Below are positions 24,361-32,430 of a stretch of 64,000 nucleotides of DNA, piece by piece. Source of the DNA: Paractinoplanes durhamensis (GTDB taxonomy: Bacteria > Actinomycetota > Actinomycetes > Mycobacteriales > Micromonosporaceae); contig NZ_BOML01000006.1 in the NCBI RefSeq assembly GCF_016862175.1, positions 124,001-188,000 on the forward strand, in the 5' to 3' direction. Each line of letters starts with the position of its first letter. Position 1 is the stretch's first letter. The position numbers and the translations under genes were made by a program. The notes beneath the pieces were generated by a model. It was given only the letters and a program-made list of their open reading frames with translations. It made no database searches and had not been told where the DNA came from.

Positions 24361-24807
24361 GGCGGCGCCAACGCGGCGCCCGTGAGCCAACAGAGGCATG
24401 ACCGGCATGCATCTTTCAGCCGAATCACTCGTCGATGCGGCTGACTTTTCGCCGTCCGGTTCAGATTTTCCGACCGTGAATACCGCACTGAAATATTCCG
24501 GAAATTCACGCTGCACGCTCGCCCACCGCCTTTCGCCGCAGGCCTTCAGGAGGACACGTTTTCGCTGGTGAGGAGGGATTTACCCGGAAGATCAACGGCC
24601 CTGGCATTACCTTGCGAACGGCGTTCGAGATCATCCGAACGGTCAGTATCAGGTGTCTCCAGGGCCTCTCAGGTAACACGTATTCCCTATCGCCCGGTCA
24701 TCTCGGCACGAGCATGTTGTTCGCAGTGCCGGACGCCGCCACGACCCGGTCGAGCGCATTCGGAAGCCGAATGTTTGCCCCCTCACCGTTCCCGGAGGAA
24801 CCGATCC
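24361..24807 (+). other. Long non-coding leader of secreted cassette 2
   Basis: No credible gene. It mirrors the leader of cassette 1: hairpin AGCCGAATC/GATGCGGCT (24419-24443), ACACGTA (24676-24682), CCCTATCGCC (24685-24694), GGTCATCT (24696-24703), TCGCAGTGCCGGA near 24720-24732 and CCGTTCC directly before GGAGGAAC. The A-gene start follows at the same point. Conservation of block order over roughly 400 bases suggests the leader itself matters, for regulation or as a structured RNA. Confidence 0.5.
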
Positions 24808-25296
24808 ATGGGTAAGAACAGCAAGCGCTCCGCTGTCGTCGCTGGTGTCGTCGCCGTCCTCATCGGCGGAGGTGCGGCCGCCTGGGCCTTCACCGGCTGG
24901 AACGTCGGCGGTACCGGCACGGCCGACGCCACCGCCGCCTCGATCAAGGCGCTCACCGGCACGGCCGACCTCGGCGGCACGCTGTACCCCGGCCGCTCGG
25001 TCAACGCCACGGCCGCCGTGACGAACCCCAACGACTTCCCGGTCGTGCTCAACAACGGCATCGTCACGACCTCGGTCAAGGCCAGCGGCGGTAACAGCAA
25101 GACCGGCCTCGCCGACTGCAACACCGCCCTCGCGAACAGCGACATCAGTGCGTCGTTCAGCAACACCCCGAGCCTCGGCGTGAGCCCGAGCCCGCAGAAC
25201 GTGGGCCTGGCCGTGACGGTCAACGAGCTGCCCCAGGTCTGTGCCGGCCTGCACATCCAGGTGAGCTTCACCTTCTCCGGCGTGCAGACCGCCTGA
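24808..25296 (+). CDS. Secreted protein A2 of tandem cassette 2, unknown function
   Basis: 162 residues. Signal peptide KRSAVVAGVVAVLIGGGAAA with WAF at the likely cleavage region. The mature part repeats the A1 pattern: TLYPGRSVNATAAVTNPNDF, then PVVLNNGIVTTSV and cysteines in GLADCNTA and PQVCAGLH. The PG-x(9-12)-N-P-N/D-F/Y core is shared with A1, B1, B2 and the 26966 gene. SD GGAGGAA lies 8 bases before ATG 24808. Likely an exported beta-sandwich protein with one disulfide. Confidence 0.75.
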   Translation: MGKNSKRSAVVAGVVAVLIGGGAAAWAFTGWNVGGTGTADATAASIKALTGTADLGGTLYPGRSVNATAAVTNPNDFPVVLNNGIVTTSVKASGGNSKTGLADCNTALANSDISASFSNTPSLGVSPSPQNVGLAVTVNELPQVCAGLHIQVSFTFSGVQTA

Positions 25297-25355
25297 TCAG
25301 GCCCGAGCGGGGTGCGGACACCGCCGCACCCCGCCACCTCGACCATGGGAAGCCG

Positions 25356-25841
25356 ATGTTGAAGAAGTGGTGGACCCCGATCGCCACGCTCGTCATGCTG
25401 GCGGCGGTTCTCGTGGTGGCCACGACGGATCAGACGACCGTCACGACCGACGACACCATGGTCATGGTCGGTGGGCACGGTCGGGGCGACCACGGCGCAC
25501 CGCTGCACTTCACGCTCACCGCCAAGCCGGTGCACGGCCTCTACCCGGGCAAGGTCGAACAGCTGCGGGTCACCGTGAACAACCCGACCGGATACCGGCT
25601 CCGGCTGCAGCAGCTGAGCGGCCGGGTCACCTGGTCGTCCCGGCGCGGGTGCCCGGCCACCTCGGCCAGCCTGCAGGTTCGGCAATACACCGGCCGGCTG
25701 CCGATGGTGATCACGGCGCGCGGCCGTACCGACCTCGGCGGGTCACTTCCGGTCGTGATGCCGTCCGGCACCTCGGAGAAGTGCGCCGGCGCCCGGTTCA
25801 CCATCACCATCTCCGGCATGGGTTACCGGGTGGACCGATGA
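25356..25841 (+). CDS. Exported protein B2 of tandem cassette 2, unknown function
   Basis: 161 residues. Signal or anchor segment MLKKWWTPIATLVMLAAVLV, then a His/Asp/Gly-rich stretch (GGHGRGDHGAP), then the shared domain (VHGLYPGKVEQLRVTVNNPT, RRGCPAT, SEKCAGARFTITI). About one third of aligned positions match B1 by eye. Overlaps C2 through ATGA. The HGRGDHG stretch contains an RGD triplet, which may be chance. Confidence 0.72.
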   Translation: MLKKWWTPIATLVMLAAVLVVATTDQTTVTTDDTMVMVGGHGRGDHGAPLHFTLTAKPVHGLYPGKVEQLRVTVNNPTGYRLRLQQLSGRVTWSSRRGCPATSASLQVRQYTGRLPMVITARGRTDLGGSLPVVMPSGTSEKCAGARFTITISGMGYRVDR

Positions 25842-26464
25842 GGCCCGGGATGAAGTTCCTGATCGGCGCCGCGGTCGTGCTCGCCCTCGGAGTGGGCGGC
25901 ACGGCGCTGGCCTACGCCGGCGGCTGGACGATCACCGGGAATGCGGCGGTCAGCGCCAAGGTGGCCAAGATGCCGCGCGGCGTGACGCCGAGCGCGGCCG
26001 AGCAGAGCGGCCGGGCCGTGGTCAGCTGGAGCGCTCAGGAGATCACCGACGGCGTGCTGATGGATCACTACGTGGTCACGGCGCACAGCGTCGACGACCC
26101 GCCGCTGCCGGACATCGCGCGGACGGTGGCGGCGAGCGGCTCGGCCACCGAGACGGTTGCCTTTCCGGCAGCCGAGCTGGCCGGGGGTCGGTGGTACTGG
26201 ACGATCGCGCCGCTCTACCGGACCTGGACCGGGGAGGAGAGCGGCAAGAGCCAGCGCCTCACCTTCCCCGGCTCGCCGGCACCGAGGCCGGCCGGCGACG
26301 ACCCGGCGGTGGCACCGACGACGGACAGCAGCACCCCGGCGACCCCGGCGACCACACCGGCCACCACCGCCCCGGCGGTGGTGGACACCCCGGTCGACCC
26401 GCCGGAAACCACCCCGGCGACCGCCGAACCGGCGCCTTCGGAAACGGAAACAACTGGTTCCTGA
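25838..26464 (+). CDS. Exported FN3-like protein C2 with Pro/Thr-rich tail
   Basis: 208 residues. Membrane/signal segment FLIGAAVVLALGVGGTALAY, FN3-like domain (KMPRGVTPSAAEQSGRAVVS, LMDHYVVTAHSVDDPPLPDI, WYWTIAPLYRTWTGEESGKS), then about 65 residues of Pro, Thr, Ala and Glu. The domain is far more similar to C1 than A2 is to A1, so C may be under tighter constraint or have been converted. ATG overlaps the B2 stop; terminator follows. Confidence 0.75.
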   Translation: MRPGMKFLIGAAVVLALGVGGTALAYAGGWTITGNAAVSAKVAKMPRGVTPSAAEQSGRAVVSWSAQEITDGVLMDHYVVTAHSVDDPPLPDIARTVAASGSATETVAFPAAELAGGRWYWTIAPLYRTWTGEESGKSQRLTFPGSPAPRPAGDDPAVAPTTDSSTPATPATTPATTAPAVVDTPVDPPETTPATAEPAPSETETTGS

Positions 26465-26478
26465 CCGGATCGAAAACC

Positions 26479-26517
26479 GATCGAACCCCCGGCGGGTCCC
26501 GCGCCGGGGGCTCGATC
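26479..26517 (+). terminator. Terminator of secreted cassette 2
   Basis: A 16-bp stem with one mismatch (GATCGAACCCCCGGCG) and a 7-base loop GGTCCCG, followed by TATTTATT. Related in sequence to the terminator at 24319. Confidence 0.8.
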
Positions 26518-26915
26518 TATTTATTCGGCGCGTACGGATTAAGCCGAGCGGACCTGGTTGTTTTCGAGCGGCACCGGGGGTATGGACGAGGGGAACAACC
26601 CGGTTTGATGGATGCGGTGCTCATCCCGTACCGGAAATGAGTGGAACTCGGCAAACCTGGCCTGACCACCGTGGATTTGCCCCGACCGGGGGCCGACGGC
26701 GGGCCGCATTGTCGGCCGGATCGATCGCAGGGAAACATATGTGCTGGTCAGCATGCGTCAGGCAGGTATCCCCCGTTGGGGTTAGGCCGGTCAGTCTCCA
26801 CTGTGCGATGTACGCGCGCACATCGGCGAACGGAATCCCGATCACATGACCGGCAGTCATCAGGGAACGTTGAACAGACAGCCCCTATCGGTCCGAGAAG
26901 GAGGAACGCGCCCGC
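26518..26915 (+). other. Non-coding region upstream of the third exported gene
   Basis: About 400 bases without a convincing gene. It holds another CCCTATCGG block (26883-26891), here only about 10 bases before the GGAGGAAC ribosome-binding site (26899-26908). That links the following gene to the two cassettes. Short open frames in this stretch lack an RBS. Confidence 0.4.
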
Positions 26916-26969
26916 ATGCGAATGCTCAGCAGACGGCACGCCGCACTCATTCTTGAGGCGCTCTCGTGA
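26916..26969 (+). CDS. 17-residue leader ORF coupled to the next gene
   Basis: ATG 26916 to TGA 26967-26969 encodes MRMLSRRHAALILEALS. It has the GGAGGAAC ribosome-binding site and its stop overlaps the GTG start of the next gene (GTGA). The downstream gene has no RBS of its own, so its translation may depend on this short frame. It could be a regulatory leader peptide or a much reduced A-type gene. Confidence 0.45.
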   Translation: MRMLSRRHAALILEALS

Positions 26970-27595
26970 ATCCGCTCGATTTGCTCGCCCGGCGGCGAGA
27001 AAGCGCCATCAAGAACGACCCCGATCCGTCGGGACACATCGAGTTGCGCCCTTCTGATCACGAGGAGCCGACCTGGGAGATACGCCATCCCACCGAGGTA
27101 CGCCGGCGGCGGCTCGACGGCCGTACCAGGGCGATCCTCTCCGCGGCGGCGATCATCGCCGTCGTGGTGAACGCGGGGGCCGCCTGGGTCTACTGGCGAA
27201 TCACCGGGTCGGAGACCGGGCACACGTCCGGCGGTACCGCGATCGTGCTCGCGCTCCGTGCCCGCTCCGATCTCAACCGTCCGCTGACACCGGGGTTGAA
27301 CGGCAACCTCACCGTGACGGTGACCAACGACTACGACTTCCCGATCCGGATCACCGCGGTGACGGCCGGTGACGGGAACATCGTGGCCGACGCCGAGCAT
27401 CGGGACGCGGGCTGCCGGGACGCACGGGTGCGGTTCACCCGGGACCGGTTCCTGGTCTCGTGGGAGGTGCCGCGCAACTCGATCGGCGCGTTCACCATCC
27501 CGGCCGCGCTGACCATGCGGGCCGACGCGGCCGGGGCCTGCAACGGCTCGATGTTCACGGTGCCGATCCAGGCCTCCGGCGTCCGCCTGCCCTAG
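26966..27595 (+). CDS. Single-pass membrane protein with the cassette A/B-type exported domain
   Basis: 209 residues, GTG start. A 50-residue cytoplasmic part (LDLLARRRESAIKNDPDPSG) leads to one helix (AILSAAAIIAVVVNAGAAWV) and an exported domain with the same core as the A and B proteins: LTPGLNGNLTVTVTNDYDFP, DAGCRDARVRF and GACNGSMFTV. It therefore belongs to the same family but is anchored from the inside. Tail-to-tail with the DUF4407 gene, 2 bases apart. Confidence 0.7.
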   Translation: MNPLDLLARRRESAIKNDPDPSGHIELRPSDHEEPTWEIRHPTEVRRRRLDGRTRAILSAAAIIAVVVNAGAAWVYWRITGSETGHTSGGTAIVLALRARSDLNRPLTPGLNGNLTVTVTNDYDFPIRITAVTAGDGNIVADAEHRDAGCRDARVRFTRDRFLVSWEVPRNSIGAFTIPAALTMRADAAGACNGSMFTVPIQASGVRLP

Positions 27596-27597
27596 AC

Positions 27598-29001
27598 CTA
27601 GACCTGGCGGTGCTGCCGGCCGGTTCCCCCGGCCGGCAGCACGCGGACGTCCTCGTCGACGATCACCGGCGTGCGGATCGAGCGGCGGTGCCGGCCGTTG
27701 CGGATCGGCTCGTCGTCGTCCTCGGTGTTGGGCGCCAGCAACTCACCTTGCACGGGGCGGTAGTGCCGGCCACGGTGCGAGGTCAGCTTGCGTACCTCGT
27801 CAGGCACCACCACCGAGTGGCGCAGTACCGCGCCGGCCCGCTCGGCCGATTCGCGGGCGACCTGCTCGTCCTCGGCCGCGGCGGCGATGCCCCTGGAGAC
27901 CACCTTGGCCATCGCCTCGCCGTACGTCCGGGAATCCTGGATCTCCCGTTCGTGCAGCAGCAGCGCCTCGTGCTCGCTGCGCCGGGCGATCCGGGCCTCG
28001 TTGCGCTCGTAGGCGTTGCCGCGGGAGACGAACTTGAGCCCGACGGCCGCGCAGTCCAGCGCCACCAGCAGCAGCGTGATGCCCAGGTAAAAGACGCCGA
28101 CGCCCCAGAAGTCGCTGGTCACCAGGTGCCACATCGCGGCGGTGCGGGCGCCGAAGCCGGCGTCGGCCTTGACCGCCTTGTTGTTGGCGTGCCGCTGATC
28201 GCCGATCTGCTCGGTCAGCTCGGCCTGCTCGGCGGCGCGGGCGTTGCGGGCCGTGCGCTGGGTGTCGAGGAGCGTGCCGGCCTGCCGGTCCAGGGCCGCC
28301 GCCTGGTCGTCGAGCCCGCGCGAGCGGCGCACCAGCTCGTCGCAGTAGCCGCCGTGCGGGCAACCGGTGTTGCGGGACACGCCATCGCCGGCCGAGTCCT
28401 CGACCGCCTGCTGGTAGAGCAGGCGGGCGTCGCGGCGCTTCTGCGAGGCCCGGTTGGTGAGGTCGCGCAGGGCCGCATCGTCGGCCACCGTCTCCTGCTT
28501 GAGCTGGTTGAGCCGGGTCGTCCAGGTGCCGACCACGCCGTTCGTGTCGATCTTGGTGAGCTGCTGGTTGTGCACCTCGTTGAGGCGGTTGTCGATCTCA
28601 CCCTGGTAGCGGGCGAGCATCAGCGGCTCGGTGATCAGGACGGCGAAGAGCAGGGCCAGGCCGAGCCGGCCGAGGTACAGGCCGGCGGTGGGTTTGCGCA
28701 GGAACTCCTTGGGGTCGGTCGACTCCAGCTTGTCGTAGCTGATCGACACCCGGCCGACGACGGCCCGGTCGTAGGCGACCACCCCGGCCGCGATCATCGG
28801 CCCGACCAGCCAGCGGTACCACGGCTGCTGGTAGTTGGCGCTGGCGTCGATGAACGCAGCGCCACCGACCGTGGCGTACACGAAGTAGAGCAAGACGAAG
28901 ACGCCGACCGCGGAATAGAGAACCCGGTCGGTGTGCGTGATGACGCTCTCCGGGTTGACGTTCGCCACCCTCAGGAGGACGTCACGACGACGCTTCGGCA
29001 T
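27598..29001 (-). CDS. DUF4407 membrane protein
   Basis: 467 residues with four predicted membrane segments: LYSAVGVFVLLYFVYATVGG, WLVGPMIAAGVVAYDRAVVG, LGRLGLALLFAVLITEPLML and FYLGITLLLVALDCAAVGLK. Between spans three and four lies a long exported coiled-coil region (about residues 130-290) containing two Cys in NTGCPHGGYCDEL. This is the DUF4407 layout. Function unknown; relatives sit in predicted membrane-associated conflict or envelope loci. The C-terminal 100 residues are charged and cytoplasmic. Confidence 0.85.
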   Translation of the reverse strand: MPKRRRDVLLRVANVNPESVITHTDRVLYSAVGVFVLLYFVYATVGGAAFIDASANYQQPWYRWLVGPMIAAGVVAYDRAVVGRVSISYDKLESTDPKEFLRKPTAGLYLGRLGLALLFAVLITEPLMLARYQGEIDNRLNEVHNQQLTKIDTNGVVGTWTTRLNQLKQETVADDAALRDLTNRASQKRRDARLLYQQAVEDSAGDGVSRNTGCPHGGYCDELVRRSRGLDDQAAALDRQAGTLLDTQRTARNARAAEQAELTEQIGDQRHANNKAVKADAGFGARTAAMWHLVTSDFWGVGVFYLGITLLLVALDCAAVGLKFVSRGNAYERNEARIARRSEHEALLLHEREIQDSRTYGEAMAKVVSRGIAAAAEDEQVARESAERAGAVLRHSVVVPDEVRKLTSHRGRHYRPVQGELLAPNTEDDDEPIRNGRHRRSIRTPVIVDEDVRVLPAGGTGRQHRQV

Positions 29002-29058
29002 GCAGCCGAGTCTTACCGATCATGTCCGGCCTCGCGGACAAAACCGAATTTTCCTTAT

Positions 29059-29694
29059 TTACTCGGACAGGTCGGGATCCGTGATCGTTACCCGGACGAT
29101 GACCGACGCCTGCACCGTCTGCACCTGTGGATCCAGCTGTAGCTCCAGCCCTGCGGCGTCGGCCATCGGGGCCCGGGCCATCATCGGGTGGAACCCGCCG
29201 CCGGCGATCTCGTCGGAGATCTCCACCAGGCCGCTGATCCGGCTGCCCACCGCCGACGCATACTCCCGGGCGCGGTCCAGTGCGTCGGCGATCGCGGCGC
29301 GGCGCACCTCGGCACTGGCCGTGCTGCCGCGCCGCAGCTGCCACCACGGGCCGGCGATCGACGCCTGCTCGAGGCCGGCCAGCCGGGGCAGCATCTCGCC
29401 GAGCGCCGCGAAGTCGGTGACCGTCACCGTGGTGCCGGCGCTGGCCGTCCAGGCCACCGGGCGGTCGCCGGACCGCTTGAAGTCGGGAAGGACCTGCACG
29501 CCACTGGTCTCCCGGCGCTCGATCGCCTCGCCGTAGCCGTCCAGCAGGGCGCGCAGCACGGCCGCCCGCTCGGTGAGGTGGGTGAGCACCGTGTCCTTGT
29601 CCCGCCCGCGGGCCGTCACCGTCACGGAGAAGACGGCCAGCTCGGGCGGGACCTCACGGAGTGCCTCACCGCGTACCACGATCGTCGGCTGCAT
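29059..29694 (-). CDS. SIMPL-domain (DUF541) protein
   Basis: 211 residues matching the SIMPL/DUF541 pattern (IVVRGEALREVPPELAVFSV, VQVLPDFKRS, AIADALDRAREYASAVG). Many relatives are periplasmic or outer-membrane stress proteins; this one has no signal peptide and should be cytoplasmic. A TAGCGT box lies 7 bases before ATG 29694 and its TAG is also the stop codon of the next gene upstream. Confidence 0.85.
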   Translation of the reverse strand: MQPTIVVRGEALREVPPELAVFSVTVTARGRDKDTVLTHLTERAAVLRALLDGYGEAIERRETSGVQVLPDFKRSGDRPVAWTASAGTTVTVTDFAALGEMLPRLAGLEQASIAGPWWQLRRGSTASAEVRRAAIADALDRAREYASAVGSRISGLVEISDEIAGGGFHPMMARAPMADAAGLELQLDPQVQTVQASVIVRVTITDPDLSE

Positions 29695-29701
29695 CCCTGG
29701 A

Positions 29702-29707
29702 ACGCTA
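29702..29707 (-). promoter_or_regulatory. -10 box of a leaderless promoter for the SIMPL gene
   Basis: TAGCGT on the minus strand, 7 bases before ATG 29694. The first three bases are the stop codon of the preceding gene, so the promoter is embedded in that gene's end. Confidence 0.45.
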
Positions 29708-30313
29708 GGCCATCGCGTCTCGCAACGCCTCCCGCGCGTCGGCGACCAATGCGTCGGCGTCGGTGGCGGTCAGGCCGGCGACCACCTCGGCCCGGTCGAT
29801 CCGGCCGCCCCGCAGGTGCAGGCGGAACAGACCACGCGGCCCGGTGACCACCCGGGTGAACTGGCGCTCGGGCGGCAGTGGGCCGGCCGCGTCGATCAAC
29901 CGGCCGGCCTCGGCGATCCGGTCACGGGCGGCGTCCAGAAAGCCGTCGTCACCGGGCGTACGTTGCCTGACGACAAGCATGGGTAACGGAACGTGATCAA
30001 CGCGGGACAGGATCATCGGCACCAGGGCCGCCTTCAGCCGTGCGGTCGCCAGCGCCTCGAGCAGGCCCGCGGCCACCCCGGCCGGGCCCAGCTCCGACCA
30101 CCAGCCCGGGTGCAGGCTGACGTCGACAAACCGGCCGACCGCATCGACCACGGCAAATGCCGTGCCCGTCCGGTCCGGCCCGGCGATGCGGTCGATCCGC
30201 AGCGGCGCGCCTCCCCCATGGGCGCTCACCGCCAGCCGCTCGACCTCGCTCACGAATTGACGCGCGTCCCCGATTCGCGCGTCGTCACGTTCTGATTGGA
30301 CAAACAGAGACAC
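29705..30313 (-). CDS. YbaB/EspL-like protein of the ESX-substrate cluster (tentative)
   Basis: 202 residues from GTG 30313, which has a GGGGGG ribosome-binding run 7 bases upstream. The middle part (AVVDAVGRFVDVSLHPGWWS then ELGPAGVAAGLLEALATA) resembles YbaB/EbfC-type proteins found next to actinobacterial ESX genes, where EspL-like members act with secretion chaperones. The similarity is judged by eye only. An open frame continues upstream of GTG 30313 but has no start signal. It lies 145 bases downstream of two ESX-substrate-like genes on the same strand. Confidence 0.5.
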   Translation of the reverse strand: MSLFVQSERDDARIGDARQFVSEVERLAVSAHGGGAPLRIDRIAGPDRTGTAFAVVDAVGRFVDVSLHPGWWSELGPAGVAAGLLEALATARLKAALVPMILSRVDHVPLPMLVVRQRTPGDDGFLDAARDRIAEAGRLIDAAGPLPPERQFTRVVTGPRGLFRLHLRGGRIDRAEVVAGLTATDADALVADAREALRDAMA

Positions 30314-30458
30314 CGAAGATCCCCCCGATCTCAGCGGCACTGAGAGTAACGCACGGCCGGTCAGGCATTCGACCCCGCAGATGCGTACGGTTCGTGCCAA
30401 CTCTCGCGCCGTTGATCAAGTGTCCGGAGTGGAATCCGCGGTTGCCCAGCGCGGCGGG

Positions 30459-31943
30459 TCAGCCGTGGCGGCCGATCACGTTGGGTCCCGGGTCGTGGCG
30501 AGGCTCGTCGGTGGAGGGGGCGATCACCGGGTCGACGCCCTCGGCGACCTGCCACGGATTGTCCGGATCGAAGCCGGTGGTGTTGTCGTCGCCGCGGGCC
30601 CGGCGGTTGGCCCGGCCGGCCGCGCCGGGCATGCCGGCGGGGCTGGTGCCAACTCCGGCGCGGCGGTTCGGTCCGGCCTCGTCGTCGGGCAACCACTTCG
30701 GCCTGGGTACGCCACCGGACCGGCTCCCGCCGCGGGCGCCGCCGACGCTCTCGGCCTCGACGCCCGGCACGCCGGCCCGGCCCGCACCTCGGCCCGATCC
30801 GCGACCCGCAGTGCGACCGGCCGCACGGCCGCCGGTCCCGCCTCCGCCACGAGCGCCGCCGACTCCCGCTCCCCCGCGAGCGCCGCCGAGCCCGGCACCT
30901 CCGCCGGCGCCGCCGGGCGCACCGCGGCCGGTGGAGGTGCCACGGCCGGCCGTGGGCTCGCCCGTCGTCGCGATGGAGGCGCGGGCGCTGCCGCGCGGTG
31001 ACCGGCCGCCGCTCCGGCCGATCGGGCCGCCGCCGCTGGTGGTGGTGGGCAGGAGGCCGGGCACGAGGGGATTGCCCCCGCCGCCCCCGCCGCCGCCACC
31101 GCTCGGAAGGCCGATCGGCTCGCCGCCAAGGCCCGGCCCCACCGGCGGCTGGCCGGGAGCGATCACACCGGCCAGATCGGGGCCACCGGCACCGGCGGTG
31201 GCGCTCCCGCGCGTACCCCCGGAACCTGATCGGTCGCCGACGCCGGACCCGCTGCCGTCACCGACCGCGGGGTTGTCGCCGCCGGAGGCGTCCTCCGGGA
31301 CCGTGGCGTCCTGGCCCGGCAGCGGCGGCACCGGATCGTGCGGGACGCTCGCGGTGATGCCCACGCTGCCCCGGCCCCGACTCTCCCCCTGGTCGACGAT
31401 GGCCTTGCGCTCGCCCTCGATGGTCAGCTCGTATTTCTCCGGGACCTTGAGCTGCGTCACCGCGTCCTCGACCGCCCGCTCGGCGGTGATCATCGCGGCG
31501 CGGGCCTTCTCGTCGATCTCGTCCTCGGCGCCGTCCCACCAGCGTGGCGTCAGATCGTCGCTCTTGTCCCGGTATTGCTCCCAGAGCGGCTCGATCGAGG
31601 TCTTCGCGGTCTGCAGAGCGTTCAGGATGTTGTCGAGCCCGCTCGCCGTGGTGTCGGCGTCGATCGAGGCCGTGTCCAGCCGCTTGATCAGGTCGTCGAG
31701 CTCGGTGACGAACGCCGCCGCCGACTCGTTCTCCTCCGGCGGCCAGGCAGCCACCAGGTCGGCGCGGGCGGTCAGCAGTGCCGCCCGCTGGCTGCGCACC
31801 GAACCGGCGAGGGTGCGCCAGGCGCTCACCTGGGCGCGGCCGGGACCGTCGTCCTCGCCGGCCACCATCGACCACAGCCGGGGCGTGTTGAACGCTCCCC
31901 AGTTGGTGCACCAGCTGCTGGTCAGCACGGGTTCGCCGGTCAT
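30459..31943 (-). CDS. ESX (type VII secretion) substrate-like protein with long Gly/Pro/Arg tail
   Basis: 494 residues. Residues about 30-190 are helical (VSAWRTLAGSVRSQRAALLT, LDDLIKRLDTASIDADTTAS, EKARAAMITAERAVEDAVTQ), like the long helical hairpins of ESX substrates. Residues about 200-494 are disordered and rich in Gly, Pro, Arg, Ser and Thr. Its start codon overlaps the stop of the preceding WXG-like gene (ATGA), the typical pairing of co-secreted partners. No ESX core component (EccC, EccD, MycP) lies in the window. Function unknown. Confidence 0.6.
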   Translation of the reverse strand: MTGEPVLTSSWCTNWGAFNTPRLWSMVAGEDDGPGRAQVSAWRTLAGSVRSQRAALLTARADLVAAWPPEENESAAAFVTELDDLIKRLDTASIDADTTASGLDNILNALQTAKTSIEPLWEQYRDKSDDLTPRWWDGAEDEIDEKARAAMITAERAVEDAVTQLKVPEKYELTIEGERKAIVDQGESRGRGSVGITASVPHDPVPPLPGQDATVPEDASGGDNPAVGDGSGSGVGDRSGSGGTRGSATAGAGGPDLAGVIAPGQPPVGPGLGGEPIGLPSGGGGGGGGGNPLVPGLLPTTTSGGGPIGRSGGRSPRGSARASIATTGEPTAGRGTSTGRGAPGGAGGGAGLGGARGGAGVGGARGGGGTGGRAAGRTAGRGSGRGAGRAGVPGVEAESVGGARGGSRSGGVPRPKWLPDDEAGPNRRAGVGTSPAGMPGAAGRANRRARGDDNTTGFDPDNPWQVAEGVDPVIAPSTDEPRHDPGPNVIGRHG

Positions 31944-32326
31944 GCTTCGCCGCCGGCATCCGCCTGGCGCTGCCGGACCTCGACCACCGCCTGGTCGAGC
32001 AGGGCGCGCACCTCGGAGGCGCGCCGGGCGGCCCGGCCGTCGGTGTCGTCGAGCGCCTTCGCGACCTTGCCGGCCGCGGTGGCCAGCACCCGGGCCGCCT
32101 CCAGGTAGGCGACCACGTTGGCGGTCGACTCCTGCAGGCTCTGCACATAGCGCTGCTTGGCGGCGTGCACGGCACCGCTCGCGTTGCTCGCCCCGAACTC
32201 CACCCCGGTGGAGAGGTCCACGCTCGCGCGCGAGTAACCGTTCTCCAGGGTGCTGGTGGTGTCGTTCTGCACCTGATCGGAAAACTTGTGCAGCCCGTCG
32301 GTCTCGACGCGCACCCCGTCAGCCAC
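31940..32326 (-). CDS. WXG100/PE-like small helical protein
   Basis: 128 residues from GTG 32326, with GGGGGAGG 6 bases upstream; the longer frame from TTG 32353 has no RBS. Two helices (LHKFSDQVQNDTTSTLENGY; AAKQRYVQSLQESTANVVAY) form the expected hairpin, and the ending YVQSLQES-type helix resembles actinobacterial ESX proteins. There is no exact WXG motif. It is co-translated with the larger helical protein downstream, so the two probably form a secreted heterodimer (inference). Confidence 0.6.
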   Translation of the reverse strand: MADGVRVETDGLHKFSDQVQNDTTSTLENGYSRASVDLSTGVEFGASNASGAVHAAKQRYVQSLQESTANVVAYLEAARVLATAAGKVAKALDDTDGRAARRASEVRALLDQAVVEVRQRQADAGGEA

Positions 32327-32388
32327 GATCGCCTCCCCCGCAGCGTCGTTCAACGCCCCGAGGGTAGCGACGAATGTCTACATGAGAA

Positions 32389-32407
32389 ACCCCGTATGTC
32401 ACGGGGT
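32389..32407 (-). terminator. Short terminator after dapC
   Basis: A 7-bp stem (ACCCCGT/ACGGGGT) with a 5-base loop, followed on the minus strand by TTTCTC. It lies 24 bases after the dapC stop codon. Confidence 0.55.
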
Positions 32408-32430
32408 GATCACTGCGGGTAGATCGACCG

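Noticed and set aside
25460..25500. RGD cell-adhesion motif in protein B2
   Set aside because: A single triplet in a His/Gly/Asp-rich stretch, absent from B1; chance is likely.
30459..31943. True PPE protein because of a WPPEE string
   Set aside because: The string lies about 70 residues in, not in the N-terminal PPE position, and the preceding helices do not match the PPE family; only a general ESX-substrate resemblance is claimed.
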